Shown piece after piece: positions 1 through 11,700 of a DNA stretch of 64,000 nucleotides (the stretch's first letter is position 1; the number at the start of each line of letters is the position of its first letter). Origin of the DNA: Acanthococcus lagerstroemiae (lineage: Eukaryota > Arthropoda > Insecta > Hemiptera > Eriococcidae); contig CM063113.1 of NCBI GenBank assembly GCA_031841125.1, positions 26,185,312 to 26,249,311 of the forward strand, in the 5' to 3' direction. The notes under the pieces are model-generated. The model was given only the letters and a program-made list of their open reading frames with translations. It had not been told where the DNA came from and did no database searches. Position numbers and translations under genes: made by a program.

Positions 1-691
1 GCTATGCGATGATGGAGAAGCGATTTTAATTCGTAAATTTTTTTGCGCCTTTCTATTGGTTCTAGATCTACAAAGAAGAGAGGGAGCGGATTCTTGGTTT
101 GGTGGTGTCGTATGTTGCTTACGTTGCGAACGCTTCAGTTTGCAGCGCCTCTTTTATTTTGGCAGGTTGGATAGAATGATGTAGATTGCGTAAGACAACC
201 TTGAATGCGCGATCAGTTTTTATCTGATAGGTGAAAAACTTAATGTTTCTGGTTCGGAATTCGTTTACTAATTTACGGTAATTATCTACATCCCGGATAT
301 TGATTTTTACGGCATTGTTCGCTAGTGCTTTCGTCAGAAAGCTATCGCTTGGTATTGTTTTGTTAATTCTTTCAATCATGCCTTTAAAACTATTTACCCC
401 TTGGACAAAAATCGGTGGTGGTACTATAGGTTTAGGACTTACGGTTGTAGGTGCAGGTTGAGAAGTATTGTCCGTTGTTTTGTCCGTGCTAGTCTCCTCA
501 TTTTCCTCGTTTCGTTGAGCAAGAGGTGCAAATTTATTCGATGTTTTAATGAATGTCCTTGTTGACTTGGTTGGCTGTTTCTGTCCTGGAGAAGAGTCGG
601 CTATTTTCCGTTTCTTTGACACCATTTGCCAGCTGTCCGCGGTGAAGTCCGTTATAAGCGGCTGAGTGGAGCCTTTAGGCTCTTGAGACAT
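1..691 (-). pseudogene. Jockey-clade LINE ORF1 (gag-like), broken
   Basis: The frame from the ATG at 691 to a stop at 119 encodes 190 residues: a basic, Ser/Thr/Pro-rich N-terminus, then a segment ending in KIKEAL that resembles the PRE_C2HC domain of Jockey-type LINE ORF1 proteins (RNA binding in the retrotransposon RNP). Beyond the stop the same similarity continues to the window edge in another reading frame, where LFFVDLEP followed by IYELK (about positions 10-70) is the usual continuation of this domain. At least one frameshift therefore separates the two parts. The zinc knuckles and ORF2 would lie to the left, outside the window. Seen: the frames and motifs. Known: PRE_C2HC is typical of insect non-LTR ORF1. 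Inferred: a dead LINE copy inserted downstream of, or in the first intron of, the gene whose exon is at 943-1195. Confidence 0.75.
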
Positions 692-942
692 GGTGGCGAG
701 TTAAGTTGAATGGGTTTTACTTAGTAGTTGTATACGAGTTATACAACTAGCTGCCGTAAGGCAGGAAAAAGCTTGCACTCTTCACTTTAATGCTCGATTT
801 ACGTTAGTCAATATAAACAGATAAGAGAATACGCAAACACTGCACAGAGAACCTTTCACAAGCGTTATCTAAACGAGGGAGGTACAAAATTTGAATTATT
901 TTTTAGGCGAGGCAAAATATAAAAACCAAATTCAATACTAAC

Positions 943-1195
943 TTCGCACAGCCCAGACGGTTTGATTCTCTGCAAACTGTTTATAAATTTGGAAGTCCCT
1001 TTTGCATTCATGGTTAACCTGCAAATTCATGTCAAAAATCTCTTCGGCTTCGTCGAACACTTCTGTAATCCATTTTCTAGGACCTATTTCTTCAATAGAA
1101 CTTTCAACTGAAGTTATACCATCATTGGAAACAGCTTTATCAACCGCAGCAATAAAGCAAAGCGTAGACAGCGCTAACGAGATAAAGTAAAACAT
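943..1195 (-). CDS. First exon of a probable NRF-6-like (nose resistant to fluoxetine) protein
   Basis: The ATG at 1195 opens 84 codons. They begin with a hydrophobic signal peptide (MFYFISLALSTLCFIAA), an acidic stretch, then HECKRDF followed by NQTVWAV. The pattern Cys-x2-Asp-(F/L) then x-G/N-x-x-WA(L/V) matches the extracellular N-terminal NRF domain of insect NRF-6-like acyltransferase-3 membrane proteins. After TGG GCT GTG CGA A the sequence reads GTTAGT, a usable donor, so the exon probably ends at 943 in phase 1; read without splicing it stops two codons later. The rest of the gene would lie left of the window, past the LINE at 1-691. Family call rests on a short region and is moderate. 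Alternative: an isolated exon of a decayed paralogue. Confidence 0.45.
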
Positions 1196-2819
1196 TTCCC
1201 CCCTTTTTTTCGTTAGAAATGATATTAAACAGAATCAATCTTACAGTTACGTTCTCGATTATTATTTTTTCTCATTTCACAAACAATGGATGGAATCTTA
1301 GGCCATCACGCACTCATATGTTACTCAAGTTCGTCATTGCTACACGCAAGAATTAATACTGAGGAGGGGGGGGGGGATGAGTGCTGAAAACCATAAATTG
1401 AGAAATCATGTTGACTAAATTAGGATAAGTTTAATGTAGTCCCTACCTAAACAAACAGCCGTTTGCATTGAAGTTATGAGTTGCAGTATTTAAATTGTCT
1501 TTCTATGTAATTAAAAATCAAACATCCGTCCAGCTATATTATATTTTCCTAGTTACACAATTCAACGTAACACGGTGGCTTGGATATTCTTTTTACATAA
1601 GTACTCGGAAAGTAAGCTATGAACGAACATTTTTCAGCGGGAAGACTTTATTTACTAATTTGTTGGATCACAATTCATAAACTGAAGAGTAACGAAAAAA
1701 ACTGAACGTTCATGATTTCATTACACTTCAGTTCTACGACATCTAAAATCAATTTACGTTATTTGGACCTATCATTACTCGGACTGATAAGCTCGTGATG
1801 TTCAATATAGAGGAAACATTTACAAGCATATTGTATGTAGAACCCTTGCACACGTACTGTAGATAGTTTCTGGGTCTTTTTCTCAATTCTTTAAAATTAC
1901 CTATAGAGTTTCGACATTACAATTCCCTTTTTTCCAACTTTTGCAATTTACCGAGCACGTCACCATAAAAAAATAGCTTACAATTTATCAGGGTGGTCAG
2001 TGATCTACGTTCCTCGTGCTTTTACTCCACTCGCCTTCGGCTCACTTCGTAAACATTCGCTTTCTCATCCTGATTAGTAATCTACTATTTCCTGCCAATG
2101 AGATGTGTCAAAATCTAATCTACCGCAAGCACTATGTGATTATCAAATAGTGGCGCTGGCGGAGCCAGGGAAGTGGTCCGAGAGGGTCTGGACCCTCTTT
2201 GCGATTTCATCAAATAGTGTTTTTCTACTTCTAACACGCATTCCAACACCCCTTCCCCCATGGGTCAAGACTAGACCCCCCGAAAGTTAGGTTAGCTACC
2301 CCAATGTTATCAAAGTGTCTATAGATTGACAGTATGGTACATTCATATTATTACAACAAGCCATGTTCTTACAAATTTTAACACCATGTCACCAAATGCG
2401 ACTAGAAATAGGCTACCTATCTACTTGGTACAAAAGATTTCTTCATCACAGCATAAAATACCCAAAAGTGTTTTTGCCCATTTTTTGACATCAAAAACTT
2501 TTCTATCATGAGACGCGCAAAAACTATTCGAAATCGATAAGTTTATCGTTCACAAAACTGAAAATACCACAAAATAAACAATTTTACTAATTTTCATAAT
2601 TTCATCTAAGAGCAAAATTAAGGCTGGAAAAATGCCAACAGGTTTTTAGTCTTTTTTGCTCTCACCAGTGCACCTAAAATTTAGAAAAAGATTCATAAAA
2701 ACTGCATTCACAGACATCTTACTGCTGAATAGGTTTTGCTTGAAAGATATTTCTTGAAATGTTAGCTAAAAAATTTCAGGTGCATTTCCTCCCCCCTCCC
2801 TCCCCCCTGATAGACTTCA

Positions 2820-2970
2820 AATATATGCCACTCGTATGTGCTATGTTAGTTCTTTTGTGATGAAAACCCCGTCGTTTGTGCTGCTCCCTTTCCTGAGATA
2901 TTTTGGAAAACCTTTAGTGGGAGGGCTGTAGAAAAGGGAGCACCACCACTTTCACCGACTGGATTGAAAA
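2820..2970. repeat. Diverged repeat unit, about 140 bp
   Basis: The unit runs from a GTGCTATGTTAGT-like start through GAAAACCCCGTCGTTTGTGC and TTCCTGAGATATT to GGGCTGTAGAAA and a CACC-rich end. The same order of blocks recurs twice in tandem at 4465-4785. No coding potential is visible. Confidence 0.6.
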
Positions 2971-4464
2971 TTGTGTGTAAGAAATATTAAGAAGAAATAT
3001 GAAGAAAAAAGGAAGAAATTTGAAAACACATAACGAAGAACGCAGGGCTATGTAGAATTTCACAGTGCAAAAATAATAAGTCAAGACGGTTCGAATTTTA
3101 CGATTTGATATAACGAGTGAAGTACTACATTTACCATAAACTATGTACAATGCTTGAGCGGACGGGTAGCTGGACAGGAACTGCTACCTACGGATGATCA
3201 AAAAGTAACCTCCGCTACCCCTTAAAAAAAACAAAAAAAAACAAGGGGACAGTTCCCAAAAAAATAGGACATGGGACATGTTCGTGAGGCTTCTGAGACA
3301 ACACTGTAAAGATTTCAGGCGCGTACGACGAACGAGGCAGGCAGGACAGTACAAAAACGATGGAGCTACCGTTGCCCCCTCCCCTACCCAAAAGAAAATC
3401 CACAAAGTTTGAGGTCGAGCGGATAAGGGGAATCCGTTCCACAAGCTCCCTTTCGCTCTTATGGGAAAAACACATGGAGTTTTGACTTTTGTTCCAGACT
3501 TTTCTCTCCTACATTCACCAGGACCAAAAAGTCCGTAAATTAAGCAATAGAACATTTGCTATCGGATTCAGCTTGTGAAATTGGAAGATAAGTCTTTTGC
3601 TTTCAACTTTTAGATTTTAATAAAATATTCAAATTTCTCAAATTTCAGGCTCTAGGTCAAATAGAGAATCCAGTAAAAACAGAATAGTCATTAAAATTCG
3701 AAATTCAACGTTTGCTACCGACTTTCAGATTTTCAAAATGTTTTCCACATTTCAGCTTTGTTTCAACCTTTCAGATAACGTTCGGCACTCTGCTTGGAAC
3801 CTTTGGCTTTTGACTGACTATAGTCTCTGACAGGAGTCCAAGGTAATCCATTTTCAAAAACGAAATTTACCTTTCAGTTTGGGGAGGTGGAGACATTGGC
3901 GCCGAACCTATATGGAGTGAGGAGCAGTTGCTCCACATGGGGGTTTCTACGTGGAGCGCCGCTTCATATGAAAAAAGTTGCACAAAACCAATAAAAGTAA
4001 CTAAAGTTTTTCGAAAATTGTTTTACTACTTTTACATCTTTGTTAAAAATTTCATCTCGCTCCATATGAGATTCATAAACTTCGACGCCCTTGGGTGGGG
4101 AAGAAAAATTTGCAGACAAATATTTTTTGAGAACTAAGAATTCGCCGACAAATCTTTACAAAAAATAAATATTTTGTCGATTTTTAATCTAAATATTCTT
4201 TTAATTGAAAGAAAAAAAGGAAACAAACATTCATAAAAATTGAAAAAATTCAAATAAACAGTTTAAAATTTGCCGAGTGCCAAATTATGTGGGGGGGGGG
4301 TCAACCTCTCACCATAGTTTCACCCCTGAACACGAGAATCTTGGTACAAGGGATATGTCTTTCGCCCTCCAGCAGGTAAGCGGATGAAAGCGGGGGAAAC
4401 GAAGCGACAAGCGCTTAAAATTCGACTTTATGCGGGATGTATTTATTTTGACAGAAAAATTTAT

Positions 4465-4785
4465 CCTTAAAGGTATCAATGCTTTATGCTACGTTTGTGC
4501 TGGTTAGCGCTGAAAACCCCGTTGTTTGTGCTGCCCCCCTTCCTGAAATATTCGGGAAAACTTTTTGGGGGCTGTAGAAACGGGACTACCTCGATTTTCA
4601 CTTAGGGGATCGAAAATGGTATCAATCGCTTGTGCTATGTTTGTACTAATTGGTGCTGAAAACCTCTTCGTTTATACTACCCGCTTCCCAAGATGTTGAA
4701 GTTTATTGGAGGGGGCTGAAGAAACAAGAGCACCCACACTAGGCTGATGGAGTTACCAATAGTGGCATTCATTTTTGTACATTTA
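4465..4785. repeat. Two tandem units of the 2820-2970 repeat plus a partial third
   Basis: Blocks GCTGAAAACCCCGTTGTTTG, TTCCTGAAATATT and GGGGGCTGTAGAAA appear at 4510-4575 and again, diverged, at 4650-4720. A third copy starts at 4785 with GTTAGTTTGTGCTGAAAACCCC and breaks off. The spacing is about 140-150 bp. Function unknown. Confidence 0.6.
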
Positions 4786-5044
4786 TGTTAGTTTGTGCTG
4801 AAAACCCCTATGGCCCGCTTGATATATCGTCACTTCACGGAATCGAACTCGACCGAACGCAGACAAGAAAATACCCGGCCTGTAGTTCTATTTTCACCCG
4901 CCTGCGTGTCCCGTCGCTTCACGAGCTCGGAAAATCTCGAGGAATATTCGCAGTGGCCAATTACAGATTGATCGCCAACAAAAACTGTGCAGTGTGCAGT
5001 TCTCGTATTAGTCCTAGGATTTTGGGAGGCTAATCCCCCAAGTC

Positions 5045-5271
5045 TTCCTACTTACATCTCTTTTTCTAATTTGCTCGCAACCCGAGCCCTAGAATCCGCC
5101 CTTTCGAGCATTACTTCAAAGATGTCGGGGAGGTTGTTAGAGCTGTCTTAGCCCTCTTCCCTTCTGGCCGAAAAACCGGCCTAGGTCGAAGTCTGGCGAA
5201 TTGCTACGTGGGCTCGAACCCGGGACCTCCGGATTCCGAGACCAGCGCGCTATCCACTCGGCCAACCAGAC
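5045..5271 (-). mobile_element. tRNA-derived SINE, copy 1
   Basis: Read on the minus strand from 5271, the head looks like a tRNA: an A-box-like TGGCCGAGTGG, then GCGCGCTGGTCTCGGAAT, then a B-box-like GGGTTCGAGCC about 30 bp later, which together are a pol III internal promoter. The body runs on through a GC-rich segment (CCTCCCCGAC, GGGCGGATTC) to about 5045. A second copy with the same head, body and orientation lies at 51010-51211. A stand-alone tRNA is unlikely because the 3' acceptor arm is replaced by the conserved body. Confidence 0.75.
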
Positions 5272-5715
5272 CCCTACCCTACTTACACCTATGCCCCTAC
5301 CTACTCCCTTTACCGGTGACAAGACCAATATCAGCTGAAAAGTTCTTTTGTCCAGTTTTCGGTGAAATGTCCGTATTTCAAAAAGCTCCATTGCGATGCA
5401 ATTCTGCGACTTTCATATCCTTATGTCGGTGATACAAATATCAATGATTTACCAAGTCGAAATTGAAGAAAGAACCTTTCGATAAGATTTCAACACAATT
5501 ACGAATGTCCCAGTGCGTATATTTTTGGCTCAGGATATTCAATTAACACTCTCTCCATCGCAAGCGTAGATTCAAGGTTTCTGTGGGCTGTAAAGTCAAT
5601 ACTCTTTTATTGCTAGACAAGTCATCTCGCACGCGGTTACAAACTTTATCCGCACTCCGTTTATTTGCCGGGCTGAAACAAAAAGCGTATCGGTGCTTGA
5701 ACCAGTGTTTTGAAA

Positions 5716-8700
5716 ATGTTCGCAGCTTACGCAGTAATAGTGATACTTTTTGCCATGCTTTTGCATTACAAGTGGAAAAGAAAACGAATGGTTAAAATGA
5801 TGAATCAGTTTCAAGGACCACCTATGAAGCCGTTCTTTGGGAACGCGTTGAAGTTTACAGCCGATGCTCGAAGTACGTATTTTCTTCCACAAATTTGGCA
5901 ATCCTGCTTCGAAAAGTGAAAATATAGGCGAAGCATATTAGAGTAAACGCTCATATTTTCGATATTTTTGCTACACCTTCTGTTACAATTTTGATATCTT
6001 AGCTATACTTTTAGACTTGAGAGATTGAATATAGACAATACTTGGTATGACTACTCTTCGATGCTAACAGTGAAAATGATTTTTCTGTAGAAAATTTGAT
6101 GCACTTCATAGTCAATCTTCGAATCATTTTTTGACTTGAAAAAGATAAATAAACTGGAGTTAAAATACCGACAACTTAATCCCGAGTTCCTTCTTCTATC
6201 CACCTCGTGGAGTAAGTGATAGGAACTTGAACGTCGGAGGACGGGGTGTTTCAATGAGCTAATCAGTAGTATCCATTGATCTATTCTGCCACTTGGGGTG
6301 AAGTAGATCAGTTGTGAGGAAGTGTATCTACGCGAGTTATATCCAATAACGAATACAACCGTTTTTCTAAACACTGTTATTTATATACTCTCTGCCGCTA
6401 AAAAAACTTCTGTGCCACCGAAAACACGTTCTTCTGTTCATAACATCATCACCGAATGCCTTTTTCAACTCGGCGTAGGTTTCAGTAGCGGATTTTTTTA
6501 ATTTCACACAAAATTTAATCGCGTACCGTTGATCTCGATAATCCGGCATCGTAAACTTTAGAGGCGAAAATCGTGAATACTTCAGAAAAAAAAATTGTAA
6601 AAACAGTACAACCGAACCGATCACCTTGAAATTTCGACTATACAATATGAGTACCAAAATTCCAAAGTGACCTTATTGCATTTATTAAATTTTTCAGGAA
6701 GACTAAAAAACTGCTTCCCTCCTGAATTATTAACAATGTCACGCTGATTATCAGTGCAGGCTGTTTAGTGAATCTATTCGAAACTACTCTTCCACAGTTT
6801 GCCGATTAAAAGTGCGTCAGTGTTGCTACATGACAAGTCGAAGTTGGAAAGATCGGTAATAAGGTCAGTTTGGAACAATATTTGTAGGGTTGAATTCTAA
6901 AAAATACGGTTTCTAAGTATTCTGCGAACTGAATTTTAAGAGGGATCCATATATGCAATTTTCATAACAGGCAGACTTCTATAAAACGACTCAGGTGAGT
7001 GTTCTGAGCTGCTGCAGTCTCAAAAAAAAAATAGCTTCGAATGAAAGCCTACAATATCAACACCCAAGCACACAGAAAAAATGTCAGATGAAATAGCCTA
7101 CTTTCTTGTGGTTCATGTCATAAAATCAGAAAATTCAATCCTATTATTTCATAACTTTTGTTAATCTTACTTGTTATATCTTTCTCTGTAAGCTGATTAG
7201 CAGAACACCAGTCCATATCAGTATGATCACAATTGATTTTTGGTGTACCATGAGCAGAACTGCTGTTTCGAGCAACTTTTTTCTTATTCTTCGTCCACTC
7301 TTCAACATTTCGCTTCCTTTTTGCTGCCCCAAGTCTTCCAACTAACTCCATCATTTAATGGAACACGCATTCATCTGACACATTCATCAAATTCAGGATT
7401 CGTCAATGTTATCACTAAAATTATTTAATAAGGTCAGTTTGGAAAAGTAAGTTAAAAAAAATAAGGTCACTTTGGAAACAATGTGAATGTTTGAATTCCG
7501 TTAACACGTGAACAGAGCCATCTAGCGGCGATGTTTAGAAGTACTTCACTAAACGTGCCTTCACAGAACGCATTTCCGTCGCTAACTCGAAACCATGAAA
7601 AATGCAATAAGGTCACTTTGGAATTTTGGTACTCATATGTAAAACTGAACGAGGAATCGAATGCCGCATGTTTCAGGCGCGTAGCTCCACCCATTCGCGG
7701 TTAGCGGCGCGAGTGACAGTCTTTATTGAACAACCCTCCTTGCAGCAATGTCAAATAATGCTAAAGTTTTCTCGTCCTTACCCCTGGGAACGTTTATTGG
7801 TAAGGACAGTGGTGTAGCATCGAGGGGCACAGGGGGCATGTGCCCCCACCCATATTCCTATATATATTAACCATCTTTTTCATGCTTGTATTCCGTTTCC
7901 GTGGTCTGTATTGCTCAAAGTTCAAAAAAGTGTACTTTTTACGCTAGGCTTAACAAAGGCCATTCACTTTCAAATTTTTTTTTCTTCAAAATTGTCAGTA
8001 GGTAGGGGAAAGGACCATAAGTAAAGTGACCAGTTATCCCAAAATTCCGAGAATATGCCTAAATTTCAATGCAATTTTTGAGTTCCGAAATGAAGTCTTT
8101 GGGACAATCCATTGTCTCAAAATTGAAAAATAATACTAGTTTTTACAAATAAATTGCGAGAAAACTAAAAAAAACTACTGATAATGTTGTAATTGGCTCA
8201 TCAACTGTTAGGAATCAGCAGAATGCAGAAAAGAAGCATCAAGTGTACCATTGGTATTGGTCATCGCGTTGAAGCTTTCGGTAGGTCGGCAATAATCAAG
8301 AATGTCAAATGTGAGTGTTATTACGAAATGAAAGAACTTGCACAAGATAGGAATAAATGAAGAGCTTCATCAAACCGGTCGTAAGACTGATAACTGGGTG
8401 GTCAGTTCTCCCTTAACTTTTCCAGATTTTTTTCAGATTTTTCCAGTACATTTTTCAACTTTTTCATAACAAACAAATTCTTTTTTTTTTCTTTAATATA
8501 CCTTGTGGTAACCCAGCTACGCTAGTTCCGAATGGTCAAGGCATCGTATCGATTAACTCGATTGATACGATATAGATTACCTTTTCTCTCGTCTATCCTC
8601 GTACGTTCGTTCCCGTTCCTACATGTTGTTTCCTGTTAATACCTGTCTGTGTGCTCTTTTTCGATATCGTCGACTTTTCCTCTTTTTCCGTGACTTCCAT

Positions 8701-11700
8701 GACCTGTTTAAGGGAGGGGGTAAATCACCGATGACCATCCGGGAAATAGCCGCAGCGTGGACTCGCGTTTTGGACGTTACGGCGTAAAGAGCCACCCGGG
8801 GTTCCTCGGTCGACTTTTTCGCCACGTTTCCTAAAAGTGCAGTTTTTGGAGGCTCAGGATAGTTGTGAGCCACATTGGCGTTAATTCGAGTTTCGAGTTA
8901 GAGTTCCTACGGTTCTCGTCGCGAACTTTCATACAAACTTTCGATAAATTCCGCGAGTGCTACTCCGTTCCTGATCGACATCAGAACGTGACTCCACGAG
9001 GCGTCAATCTACGTTCGTGCTGTCCAGAATCCATCATCGTAGTTCGTATTTTCCGTTCCTGCGTCGTCACCGTCTAGTCTAAGTTCTTCCCGAGTAAATA
9101 ACGTTGTCATATTAGTCTCTGTGTTTTGTGTGTCTTCGTTATTCTCGTATCTGCGTCCTTCCTGCTTACCTACGTGTCAGAGTAGGACCCGATACTCGAG
9201 GTACTCGGCGAGCAGAACTCTTCCCAAACTTTGAGTTACCTCGCAACCGTCAGCGCAGTCGATCAAGTAAGTCCCTAAGTGCCTTTTCTAGTCCCTGTAG
9301 ATCTCATTGAGCTAGTCGAGAGCTACACGTGGTGTTCGTGGTTCCATCAACCCAACCGTGCTACCCTGCCACCTCACAGGAGTCTTGCCGTCGGTTACCA
9401 CAACCTACAATTGAGTCTGGCCGAAATTTTCTTCAAAGTTCCTTGATTTTTCGATTTTCTTTCAAAATTTCCTGACTTTTTTCGATTTTTCCAGTTTTCC
9501 AGAAACTGGTCACACTGGATAACCTTATCATCATGAAGCCTTTCTGCAGACGTGTGTCAATTATGATTTTGAATGTGAGGAATTCTATAAATATGCATTG
9601 TCTAATAAAAATTTATTCCGTGCAACACGATTTAGTCTCAAGTCAGACTTCACCAAAAATTGATTTGTTAATTATTGTAAGCTATCTGTTATTAATTTTA
9701 GTATAGTTCTAAGTGGTAATAATGTTACTAAACAATTTTGCAGTTACCTCCTAATGCAGCATAATTACCTATCTAAATCTAACTCTATTATGCCTACTTT
9801 CATCATAAATTAAATATTTGCGTTGCTATATAGCTTTCATTTTCTTGCAACTACGAAATAATCTTACACACATTTCAATCCTAAATGTGGGGTCATAGGC
9901 AGAACTTCAATTAATACATTAAAAATTCAAAAGGGAAGAAAAATTGACCATCACCTCTCAATCTATCAGTCAACTTTGAGAAATGTATCAATGTTTTGAG
10001 CATTTTGTAAAATGATACCCATATTTCTATTGGGAAAGGTGGGTAACCGTTACTTCCAATGAATTTGTCCCGGAAGTTTGATTTTAGAATCTGATCTCCC
10101 TAACCATAAGAGTGCGTACCTATCAAAACAAAAATGTTATTGCTCAGTCAGTTTTACATGGAATTTGCTGAAATTTTAATATATTCGTAATGTGAGAAAA
10201 ACCATCGGTTTTTTTTTCTTCAAAATTTTAAGACATTAAATTAAAAATATATACCTAACGGTTTTCCCAGAAGAAGTCAAATGCGTACTTTCGTGAACTA
10301 GGGCTCCTAAAAATGCGCAACACGTAATCCTAAGTGTGCGCATCTAGTTATTTTACAAAAAAACGTCAAATTGGTAAGTCGAGCACATAGTTGGAATGCG
10401 AATGGTTTTTATTCAAAATAACGAACACTATAATGAAACATTAGAACAAGAAATGATGGATCACTTTTGACACCTTGGATACGCGAATTCGTTCGTGACA
10501 TTTTCAATCAGTCCAACGCATTCTTCATGATTAAATGTGCCACATGTAACATAAATTTTCATTTTGCTACCTAATTTTCATTGTTTTTCGGCATCCAAGA
10601 GCAAATTTTTCTTGTAAAACACGTCGCGCAGTCTTAAGACGGACAGTAGGGAAGGCTGGGTACAGTGTTTAAAAAATTGCCTTCTTCCCATTTTCTTATA
10701 CATCTCTGAAAGGCTGTAGAAGAAATCAGTTTGCGACATCGGAAAGTACATATATGTCTTTTTCTGAACATTTTGATATATTGAACATTAATGAAGCTTT
10801 TTTTCCAAGTGGTTAAATTTAAACTTCTATAAAGTTCTTTTCTTTGTAACACTGTACCCTATGGGATGGGTACAATGTTACACAAGTATGGGTACAGTGT
10901 TAATATATAATTGGACGCTGTTAAGCAAAAGAGAACCAAGCGACAAAATCTGTTTCTTAAGAACACGTGATTTGAAGTTCAAGAGCCATGTAGATACTAC
11001 GAGTATATAACATAGCGTTTACTTATAAGCGCTTTTCAACGTGTGTACAAATTTTTGTATCGGGGGCCCAATTTTGAAAAATTCTACTTTTTATGCTCTT
11101 TCCGACGATACGAATACCTCATTTTGTCAACTAATGTCGCTTGGTTCTGTTTTGCTTAACAAGGTTCAGATATCACTAAAATAAAATTACCTGTTTTTTT
11201 ATCGTGTGTAACGTCTTTTCTATACCGCACTATTGATAATTTATACACATAAAAGTTGAAAGTTGTTTATTTTACCAAAGGTGGCAAAACTGATTTGTAC
11301 CTTACACAAGTATGTACTAATAGTTCAAAAAAGAGATTTTGAAATCAATTAAGGTGGTAGTTATTGCTAAATTGAATTTTTGAGCCATTTTTGAAAATAA
11401 TAAATTAATTAAATTTTTCAAATCGAAATTTTTCTAAAGAAAAATATATACTTAAGATTAAAAACGAATACATAGGTGCAGACTTCCTTATTGATATAGA
11501 TTCATTGATTACTCGATTAACAGCGATTTTCATTGGTTGAGAAGACTCTGCGGTTGCAGTTTTCTGTCAGTTTTCTTTTTCCTGACCATCTGAAGAAACG
11601 AAATTTATATTGATACAATTAAAATTTGCCTAAATTATGACATCTACCAATCATAGACATATCAAACCCGTTGATTTTTGCCTTAGACTTTCAAAAAATT

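Larger units (their letters stand above)
1196..5044. other. Intergenic DNA, no gene seen
   Basis: Both strands hold only short frames with no recognisable domain. The stretch contains a G11 run near 1369, a G10 run near 4292, AT-rich single-copy-looking DNA and the tandem-type repeat units listed separately at 2820-2970 and 4465-4785. Confidence 0.6.

Noticed and set aside
5200..5271. A functional tRNA gene
   Set aside because: A- and B-box-like motifs are present, but no proper acceptor stem closes the fold and the same body follows in both copies, as in a SINE.
5137..5432. Overlapping open frames on both strands near 5.2 kb
   Set aside because: They lie in the SINE copy; the tRNA-like head and a second copy at 51 kb explain the sequence.
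8619..9310. Frames of 60-84 codons with basic composition
   Set aside because: They fall within the solo LTR, which has clear ends and target duplication; no domain recognised.
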